51,478 nt of DNA from Methanobrevibacter oralis (GTDB lineage Archaea > Methanobacteriota > Methanobacteria > Methanobacteriales > Methanobacteriaceae), in contig NZ_LWMU01000033.1 of the NCBI RefSeq assembly GCF_001639275.1, positions 1 through 51,478 of the forward strand, in the 5' to 3' direction. Within the stretch, counting starts at the first letter, position 1. Each line of letters begins with the position of its first letter. This document shows positions 45,228-51,478 of the stretch, piece after piece. The notes under the pieces are model-generated. The model saw only the letters and a list, made by a program, of their open reading frames with translations. It was not told the DNA's origin and searched no databases. A program made the position numbers and the translations under genes.

Positions 45228-46001
45228 TTAATAACAATGCATTAATAATATTAAACCTCCTACAAATAAACTAAAAGATATAATAAAAAATTTTAACAAA
45301 CCATCTGTGGTTTTAAGATCAAATGGTAAGATTTTATTTGCAATATCTGGAGATAAACTAAAACAAACAATTAATAATGAAATTATAAAAATCAATAAAT
45401 TGTTATTTAAAAAGTTATTATTTAGAAAAATACTTTCAAACAAATGCATTAAAGATATGCCTATTAAATGAGTGCTAAGTGAAATACCTAATAAAAAATA
45501 AGGAATAGGCATATATCCCGAATCTTCATCATTAAAATTATTTTCCATAGTTATTTTTTCACTAAACACATTTAATCTTAAAAGCATGAAAATTGCAGGA
45601 AATGCTGCTGAAAGACTAAATGAAAAAGCACCATAAATATTCCCTTGAATTAATGCTGTAGGAAATATGAAAAAAGGCAGTACAATAGATATAGAAACCA
45701 TGAATATTAAAATTCCTTGATATGAAATTCTATAAAATATTCCATTTTTATAATAAAAAAATCCAAATTTATTATCAAACCAATCTCTTTTATAAGATAT
45801 AATTGAAAAATATAAGGAAAATAATGTAGATCCTAAAATAAAAAATAAAATAGACCAAAAAACATTAAGAATAGAGTAAACTACAAATGAGAAAATCAAT
45901 CCGAAAAATTCACCCATAAAAAAGCATTTAATTGCCAACCTTTTAAGTTCAATTTGACTCATATATTTCCAATTATTTCTACTCCAATAATCATTATCCA
46001 T
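45228..46001 (-). CDS. Polytopic membrane protein of unknown function
   Basis: About 257 residues starting MDNDYWSRNNWKYMSQIELK. Seven or so hydrophobic segments follow (GLIFSFVVYSILNVFWSILF, ILIFMVSISIVLPFFIF, YFLLGISLSTHLIGISLM, LLIFIISLLIVCFSLS and a final one). I do not recognise a family. An ATG five codons upstream is open, but a TATA-like aaatatatact lies about 25 bases before the chosen ATG, which suggests a leaderless or short-leader start here. No partner gene is adjacent. Confidence 0.6.
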   Translation of the reverse strand: MDNDYWSRNNWKYMSQIELKRLAIKCFFMGEFFGLIFSFVVYSILNVFWSILFFILGSTLFSLYFSIISYKRDWFDNKFGFFYYKNGIFYRISYQGILIFMVSISIVLPFFIFPTALIQGNIYGAFSFSLSAAFPAIFMLLRLNVFSEKITMENNFNDEDSGYMPIPYFLLGISLSTHLIGISLMHLFESIFLNNNFLNNNLLIFIISLLIVCFSLSPDIANKILPFDLKTTDGLLKFFIISFSLFVGGLILLMHCY

Positions 46002-46158
46002 GACGACCAATTCCATAAACAGTATATATTTGATTAATAATCACCAATTAAATTAAGAAAAAAATAATTTCAATTGAATAATAATATAACTAATACTTAA
46101 ATATTAATACAATTTCAAAAGTTTTAAATGATAATTATTTTTTTAGATAATATTAAAA

Positions 46159-46977
46159 TTAGGAAATCAAAAAAGGACCCGATTTTTCAAGTTTACAACT
46201 TGATATTTTTGAAGCAAAATCCCCTGATTCTTTAATATTTCCACCTTTTAATCTTTTAGAAATATATGCAGCCATATATGTATCTCCACAACCTGTAGAA
46301 TCTGCAACTTGACTGCATTCAACAGCTTTTATTTTTATTTCATTTCCTGAAATAATCCTAGACCCTTTACTTCCATTTGTAATTACTATTTCTGATGCTT
46401 CAACATCTCCTAAAATAGCTGCTTCATCTTCATCTAGAAATATCCCATTTATCCCTGAGAGGATATTATCTAAATCATCAAAGCGTTTTAACTTAATTGT
46501 ATAATAATCATTAAATTTTTCATGAGGACAACGTAAAAATCCCTGAATTGACAAATATATTGGTACATTAAATGATTTTAAATATTCAATTGTATCCTTA
46601 GGAAAATCATAGCGATTTAGTGGATTTAACACAATAGCATCAATTTTAAGGTTTTTTAAAATATTTTCTAAATCCTTTTTTAAAATTGGAATTTTGGCGA
46701 AATTACTTAATTGATGTCTTAAGTCCAAATTGTCCCTTTTAGGATAATGATTTATAAAATAATGAGTATCTTCTTTTAAAAGCACTTTTACTTTAGATAT
46801 ATCTGGAAATTCATTAATTAACTCTTTTGAAGAGGTATTTACAATAGCCAAATAATCATTAAAATACTCTTCAAAAACAAAACTTTGAAAATAAGTTGCT
46901 CCTCCAACCTTAAATGATTTTTCACTGCCAACGATGATTAAATCTTTAGTTACAGGACCAATACAAATAAGTGTCAT
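46159..46977 (-). CDS. PfkB family carbohydrate/nucleoside kinase
   Basis: A ribokinase-like ATP-dependent kinase of 272 residues. The N-terminal part IGPVTKDLIIVG and GGATYFQS form the sugar-binding region. The C-terminal signature VADSTGCGDTYMAAYI contains the catalytic Asp and the anion hole. The substrate cannot be read from sequence. It lies 22 bases behind pdxS. A run of nine T directly before its ATG, and no ribosome binding site, suggest that pdxS ends its transcript there in part. Confidence 0.85.
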   Translation of the reverse strand: MTLICIGPVTKDLIIVGSEKSFKVGGATYFQSFVFEEYFNDYLAIVNTSSKELINEFPDISKVKVLLKEDTHYFINHYPKRDNLDLRHQLSNFAKIPILKKDLENILKNLKIDAIVLNPLNRYDFPKDTIEYLKSFNVPIYLSIQGFLRCPHEKFNDYYTIKLKRFDDLDNILSGINGIFLDEDEAAILGDVEASEIVITNGSKGSRIISGNEIKIKAVECSQVADSTGCGDTYMAAYISKRLKGGNIKESGDFASKISSCKLEKSGPFLIS

Positions 46978-46999
46978 ATAAAAAAAAAGTAAAAGGAGT

Positions 47000-47881
47000 T
47001 TAAATTCCCCTATCTTGCATCCTATCAGCTTCTGTTAAATTTGACATTTCTAAACCTTTCATAGCTTCGCCTAATCCTTTGGATACTTCAGCTAATACAT
47101 CTGCTTTGTCATAATTTGCAGTTGCTTCAACTATGGCTTTTGCAAATGCTTGTGGATTATTAGATTTAAAGATTCCTGAACCTACAAATATTCCATCTGA
47201 ACCTAATTGCATCATAAGTGACGCATCAGCAGGAGTAGCTATACCTCCAGCTGCAAAGTTTACTACAGGTAATTTACCTAATTCTGCAGTTTTTTTAACA
47301 AGTTCAATTGGTGCTTCAATATCTCTTGCATATTTCCAAAGCTCTTCCTCTTCTAAACCTTGAATGGTTCTAATTTCACCCATTACTATTCTCATATGGC
47401 GAACTGCTTCTACAATATTTCCTGTACCAGGTTCGCCTTTAGTACGAATCATAGCTGCACCTTCATCAATTCTCCTTAATGCTTCTCCTAAATTACGTGC
47501 ACCACATACAAATGGAATAGTAAATTCTTTTTTGTTTATGTGGAATTGTTCATCAGCAGGCGTAAGTACTTCACTTTCATCAATCATATCTACACCTAAT
47601 GTTTCTAAAATTTGTGCTTCTGCAATATGACCAATTCTAGCTTTAGCCATCACAGGAATAGAAACTGCATCTACAACTTCTTCAACAATAGTAGGATCAG
47701 CCATTCTAGCTACTCCTCCAGCAGCCCGAATATCTGCAGGCACTTTCTCCAAAGCCATTACAGCAACAGCTCCAGCATCTTCAGCAATTCCTGCTTGTTC
47801 TGCATTTACTACATCCATAATAACTCCGCCTTTTGTCATTTTAGCGAAGCCTTCTTTTAAAACATCAGTTCCTTTTACCAT
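47000..47881 (-). CDS. pdxS: Pyridoxal 5'-phosphate synthase lyase subunit
   Basis: Makes PLP from ribose 5-phosphate, glyceraldehyde 3-phosphate and ammonia supplied by PdxT. The 293-residue TIM barrel starts [20 protein letters not shown]. Asp23, Lys80 ([10 protein letters not shown]) and Lys near 148 ([10 protein letters not shown]) are the catalytic residues. A GTG/ATG seven codons upstream is open, but GGAGAG lies 5 bases before this ATG. pdxT is not in the window. It is among the most conserved proteins here. Confidence 0.96.
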   Translation of the reverse strand: MVKGTDVLKEGFAKMTKGGVIMDVVNAEQAGIAEDAGAVAVMALEKVPADIRAAGGVARMADPTIVEEVVDAVSIPVMAKARIGHIAEAQILETLGVDMIDESEVLTPADEQFHINKKEFTIPFVCGARNLGEALRRIDEGAAMIRTKGEPGTGNIVEAVRHMRIVMGEIRTIQGLEEEELWKYARDIEAPIELVKKTAELGKLPVVNFAAGGIATPADASLMMQLGSDGIFVGSGIFKSNNPQAFAKAIVEATANYDKADVLAEVSKGLGEAMKGLEMSNLTEADRMQDRGI

Positions 47882-48033
47882 GAAAACTCTCCATTTTACC
47901 AATTTGTAAATTATAACAATTGTATTAATTAGTACTATATATTCTAATATTTGGAATACATAATATAAATTATTTATTTGAATTTAAAAGTTTATATAAT
48001 TTAATAATCTTATAAATAATGTAGTGATTTATT

Positions 48034-48213
48034 ATGGCAGTAGTTGGAACAACAATATTTTCCCACATCTTACCGGTAATTTTTGGATTTTTTTCATTCT
48101 TATTAGTGATATCTGGAATATTAGATGACAATAAACCAAAATTAGGTTTAGGTATTGCATTATTTATAATTGCATGCATATTCCCTTATATTGTATTAAG
48201 AGCCTTCATCTAA
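48034..48213 (+). CDS. Small two-helix membrane protein
   Basis: A 59-residue protein starting MAVVGTTIFSHILPVIFGFF. Two hydrophobic segments (about 10-30 and 38-56) are joined by a short polar loop, SGILDDNKPK. AGTGATTT lies before the ATG. I do not recognise a named family. The last 8 bases overlap the end of the convergent HisA-like gene. Codon use and the ribosome binding site make it credible. Confidence 0.7.
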   Translation: MAVVGTTIFSHILPVIFGFFSFLLVISGILDDNKPKLGLGIALFIIACIFPYIVLRAFI

Positions 48214-48892
48214 GACTTACTTCACCAGAATGTAAACTAGTACCTATCAATACTTTTTTTATTCCTAATTCTTCAAGTTCTTCTAATGAATCTTTATTCA
48301 ATCCACCAGCTATTATTAATTTGTCTTTTAAACCTCCAAATTTATCTAATAATTCTTTATTATATCCCTTCTCACTACCAACACTAGAAATATCTAATAA
48401 AATAACTTCAGATGGATCTAATTCTAATAATATATCTTTAAAATCTTCAATAGAAATGTTAAGGTTTTTAGAGAATAATTCATTGTTTTTAACATCAACA
48501 CTAATTACAATTCTATCTTTAGGATATTTTTCAAATATTTTATATATCTCATCAATGCTTTCGATAGTTTCAGTTGGAACAATTATTTTATAAGCATAAT
48601 CAAGGAAAAATTCAAATGAATCAATATTTTTAACACCAGCATCTAATATAACTGGTAAAATTGTGTTAATCATTTTAATTTCATTTATATTATGACCTTT
48701 TGAATCTATTAAATCTAAATCTGCAACATATATTTCTAAAGCTCCATTTAATTTAAGTCCACTAGCTATTTCAATAGGATTGGAAGAATGGGCATAAATA
48801 GTATTTAATGAAGTGTAACTTTCCCTTTGACCAGATTTACCACTTACAGCTTGACCATTTTTTAAATCTAATACTGGTACTTTATTAATCAT
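48206..48892 (-). CDS. HisA/HisF family protein (archaeal, not histidine pathway)
   Basis: A (beta/alpha)8 barrel of 228 residues. PVLDLKNGQAVSGKSGQRE is the HisA-like start, LEIYVADLDLIDSKG holds the strand-5 region, and IIAGGLNKDSLEEL with KVLIGTSLHSGE forms the phosphate-binding end. This divergent group (hisA/hisF-related) is found in methanogens apart from the true HisA; its reaction is not known to me. A GTG three codons upstream is part of the ribosome binding site (AAGTGATTAAT), so the ATG at 48892 is chosen. It converges on a small membrane protein gene. Confidence 0.85.
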   Translation of the reverse strand: MINKVPVLDLKNGQAVSGKSGQRESYTSLNTIYAHSSNPIEIASGLKLNGALEIYVADLDLIDSKGHNINEIKMINTILPVILDAGVKNIDSFEFFLDYAYKIIVPTETIESIDEIYKIFEKYPKDRIVISVDVKNNELFSKNLNISIEDFKDILLELDPSEVILLDISSVGSEKGYNKELLDKFGGLKDKLIIAGGLNKDSLEELEELGIKKVLIGTSLHSGEVSLR

Positions 48893-48948
48893 ATTAATCA
48901 CTTAATATAAAATTTGACAAAAGTCTTATTAAAAATTTGTTAAAAAAT

Positions 48949-49122
48949 GGCACTTTCAAAAACTTAAGTGATAAATTATTTTTTGATTAATTTATGCACT
49001 TAAATTATTTCACAATAAACGGTTTATTAGCTTTAAATTATAAAAATAAAGCCAAATATCAGGAAAAAGTTTTTAGTAAAAGACTTGTTTAAAGTGAAAT
49101 CACCTAAGTTTTTGAAAGTGCC
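48949..49122. mobile_element. MITE-like element, 174 bp
   Basis: The ends are 24-bp inverted repeats with one mismatch: ggcactttcaaaaacttaag plus tgat at the left, and atcacctaagtttttgaaag plus tgcc at the right. The 126 bases between are AT-rich without coding frame. This is the form of a miniature inverted-repeat element moved in trans by an IS transposase. No clear target duplication is seen at the flanks. Confidence 0.75.
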
Positions 49123-49290
49123 TCTTAGATTTGAATTTGATTTTTCGTAAGTTTTTTTTATATGATTTGCAGGATGGGACATGATTCTCATTAATTTTTA
49201 AAATTTTTTTCGTTTATTTTTCCTTTAATTTTATATATTATGAAGTATAATCTTTTATTATAGATATTAATATTTATGGTTGTTTTATTT

Positions 49291-50883
49291 ATGGTTTTAA
49301 AAGATGATACTATTAATCAGACTATGTTGGTGCCTATGGACTTGAGTAATTTGATTCCTGAAGGTCATCCGTGTTATTTTATTAAAAATGTTGTTGATCA
49401 AATTGATTGTTCCGAAGCTAACAAGGAGTTTTTCGTGATAAGCCTGGTGAACCTGCTTATCCTCGTGAAATGTTGCTTAGGATTGGTTTGGATGAGTGTT
49501 ATTTGATGGTGGATTGTCTTCTCCTAATTGAGAGAAGAACAAGAACTGAATATTGCTTATATGTACTTTAGCAGGCATGCAAAAGCCAGTTTATAGGGAC
49601 AATTTTTAAAGATTCAAATTGGATTATACTTGATTTAATTGATGAAGCTTTTAAAACAACTTTTAAAGATTTGCAAAAGAATAAAATCCACCATTTAATT
49701 TTTAGATGGAACTAAAGTAAAAACATCTTTAAAAAATATAACTGATGAACAACAATTAAAAAATAATCATGGAAAGAACACTTTGGAAGAAAAGTATTAT
49801 TATTGGATCAAGAAGAAGATTTGGAATTGGGCGATGAATCTGGAAAAATTAGTGTTCCTGAATCATATTAACAAACAAAGAAAAATTCCAAGAAACAGTA
49901 AGAGAAAATCAATAAAAAAAATCCTTTGAAAAAATGATGGAGACCAAAGATAAATTGAGAGCTTCAAGTAAAAACCTCTTAAAACAATCAGAAGAAAAAA
50001 TCCTGGAAAAAATTTATAAAAAAGCTTGAAACACTTGAAGAAAAGCTTAAAGAATCCTGGAAAAAATGATGTAATTAAGTGTAAGTGATCCAGATTCAAG
50101 ATTTTTATGATTAATAAAAAAAAGAGGTAAAATGGGGAATTTGGATTACAATGGAGAGATTGCTGTAGACTCACATAAAGGAATAATCCTAGCATCATAC
50201 ATAACAATACAATCCAACAGACCATTACGAACTTGTTCCATTAATAGGAACAAGTACAATCAAATTTAACAGGAATATAACGATGAAAATGCCTGTTAAT
50301 TACCAAGTAAGTGCAGATAATGACTATTCAACAGATGAAAACACAGAATATCTTGAAAGAACATGGACCTTGACGGTTACATATCCTCACGAAAACTCTC
50401 AAGAAAAAAGAAAAAAAATAGTAAATAATTGTCCAAAAAACCATTTTTCCAAAAGATAAATTATCAACTATGATCACGAAAATGATGACCTATATCTGCC
50501 TATTGGTCAACCACTATAGAAAAAAAGCGAATACCAATACAAAAACAAAACAAGAATCACACATTGGATCCAAGAATGCAAAAACTGCCCAGTACAAAAA
50601 ATATTGCAGTAAAAACACAACGATACAGAATAATCAGTGACTATGGAAAACATTTCCCAAAAAAAAAATAAAAATGCAAAGAAAAATAGAAAACCACAAA
50701 AGCCCCACCAAAAAAAATCTACAAAAATACGCTCAAAAAAAACAGCAGAAACTACCATTTACAAACATGAAACAAAACATAAACCTAACAAAATTCACAA
50801 CAACAGACTTAAAACAACTAAATACAGAATTTAAACTATACACAATAAGACACAACTTAAAAAGAGAATATACAACGAAATAA
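49291..50883 (+). pseudogene. Degenerate IS1182-family transposase
   Basis: Readable blocks in changing frames are MVLKDDTINQTMLVPMDLSN with LIPEGHPCYFIKNVVDQID, then KPGEPAYPREMLLRIGL, SDPDSRFL-like residues, GNLDYNGEIAVDSHKGIILA, THWIQECKNCPVQK with the cysteine pair, and a C-terminal LKQLNTEFKLYTIRHNLKRE. This is the order of IS1182 transposases. More than ten frameshifts and stops interrupt it, so it is dead. Confidence 0.8.
49924..50111 (+). repeat. Direct repeat, copy A (inside the IS1182-type element)
   Basis: Starts ctttgaaaaaatgatggaga and ends tcaagatttttatgat. Nearly the same sequence, with small indels in A runs, recurs at 50978-51172 outside the element. Confidence 0.85.
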
Positions 50884-50977
50884 ACAATAGAAAACAACTG
50901 AAAAATAAAATTATTGCAAAAAATTTTTAAAATAAAAAAATTCTATGAAAAATTAAAAAATTTCATGTCCCATCCTG

Positions 50978-51172
50978 CTTTGAAAAAATGATGGAGACCA
51001 AAGATAAATTGAGAGCTTTAAGTAAAAAAAAACCTCTTAAAAATAATCCAGAAGAAAAATCCTGAAAAAAAAATTTACAAAAAAGTTTGAAACACTCGAA
51101 GAAAAGCTTAAAGAATTCTGGAAAAAATGATGTAATTAAGTGTAAATGATCCAGATTCAAGATTTTTATGAT
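50978..51172 (+). repeat. Direct repeat, copy B (outside the IS1182-type element)
   Basis: Duplicate of 49924-50111. It begins at the last base of the right inverted repeat and ends exactly where the IS630-type end starts. It is a fragment of a second IS1182 copy, cut off on both sides by later insertions or recombination. Confidence 0.85.
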
Positions 51173-51478
51173 GGGTGTTCGCCAAAAGTAATTTTTTTGA
51201 TTCAAATTTTTCTTTGTTTTTGAATTATAGTTAATTACTAAACTTTTGATATAAATGTTTCACACCAATGTATTGTAATATTGTTCTTTTCAATATTTTC
51301 ATTGAAGGTTTTTTTGACTAGTTCTTTTAGATGTTCTCTGGATTTTAGGTTTTCATTGCGAATTATATTTTTCATTATTCTCCAAAGCTGTTCTATGGGA
51401 TTTAAGTGTGGAGAATAAGGTGGGAGATTAATTAACTCAATATTAAGAATTTTAGCTATTTTTTTAATAAATGCAGAT
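51173..51478 (-). mobile_element. IS630-type element, partial at window edge
   Basis: The end begins near gggtgttcgccaaaagtaat, and the transposase C-terminus follows on the minus strand. The rest lies beyond the window. Confidence 0.65.
51238..51478 (-). CDS. IS630-family transposase, C-terminal part (runs off the window)
   Basis: Eighty codons are visible without interruption: SAFIKKIAKILNIELINLPP, then YSPHLNPIEQLWRIMKNIIR, ending ITIHWCETFISKV. LPPYSPHLNPIE-x-LW is the hallmark of the DDE_3 domain of IS630 transposases and contains the last catalytic Glu. In contrast to the two IS copies before it, no stop or frameshift is seen in this part. The 5' part is outside the window. Confidence 0.85.
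   Translation of the reverse strand, partial: SAFIKKIAKILNIELINLPPYSPHLNPIEQLWRIMKNIIRNENLKSREHLKELVKKTFNENIEKNNITIHWCETFISKV

Larger units (their letters stand above)
49169..50978 (+). mobile_element. Inactive IS1182-type insertion sequence, 1810 bp
   Basis: The ends are perfect 16-bp inverted repeats: gcaggatgggacatga at 49169-49184 and tcatgtcccatcctgc at 50963-50978. Length and transposase features fit IS1182. No clear target duplication is present; the right flank is instead a duplicated piece of the element's own interior. Confidence 0.8.

Noticed and set aside
47133-47860. Three plus-strand frames opposite pdxS
   Set aside because: pdxS is unmistakable on the other strand; the frames show no family features.
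49863-51205. Minus-strand frames rich in Phe and Leu in the IS1182 region
   Set aside because: They mirror the Lys-rich degraded transposase and its duplicate; the similarity between them comes from the DNA repeat.

Overview
This AT-rich window (roughly 70 percent A+T by eye) looks like the chromosome of a hydrogenotrophic methanogen of the Methanobacteriales, most likely a Methanobrevibacter. The evidence is a set of genes typical of methanogens and other archaea: cyclic 2,3-diphosphoglycerate synthetase, beta-RFAP synthase (methanopterin), CfbC (coenzyme F430), an AtwA-type double ABC protein of the methyl-CoM reductase system, a geranylgeranyl reductase for archaeal lipids, FmdE-domain proteins and a HisA/HisF-related protein. 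The genus is inferred from remembered protein families; no database search was possible.

Layout. Bases 1-8270 are framed by copies of one insertion sequence. A left end lies at 1-127, a dead full-length copy with an exact 8-bp target duplication lies at 6005-7651, and a decayed end lies at 8222-8266. Between the first two lie cpgS, a putative ExbB/ExbD-like transport cluster (DUF2149, MotA/TolQ, DUF2162), and a PaaK/F390-synthetase-like ligase with an ACT protein. Bases 8273-31524 are mostly housekeeping: mptG, ferritin, nudC, a frameshifted PatB/MalY aminotransferase with a nitroreductase, serS with a flavoprotein disulfide oxidoreductase, a decayed vapBC pair, a GNAT enzyme, an ArsC/Spx protein, the purF-U32-cfbC operon, a ferredoxin-geranylgeranyl reductase-galE operon, and atwA with a universal stress protein. 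At 27160-31524 is an operon-like run: CooC-type ATPase, flavin reductase, a small frameshifted gene, and an 889-residue exported protein with two FmdE-like domains.

Bases 31525-46000 look accessory. They hold an hsdS remnant, an mntA antitoxin beside a truncated hepT, small unknown proteins, uvrC, and a 2193-residue DUF4011-helicase-nuclease-DUF3320 protein with a very long acidic linker. This protein resembles the Hhe-type antiviral architecture. Tandem TPR genes follow, one with an in-frame stop. Bases 46159-48892 hold a PfkB kinase, pdxS, a 59-residue membrane protein and a HisA-like protein. From 48949 to the right edge is mobile DNA: a 174-bp MITE-like element, a dead IS1182-type element, a duplicated part of that element, and the end of an IS630-type element.

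Most genes from 8 to 49 kb are on the minus strand in short operons. Ribosome binding sites are of the GGAG / GGTGAT type, and I used them to move several starts inward. No tRNA, rRNA or CRISPR array was seen.
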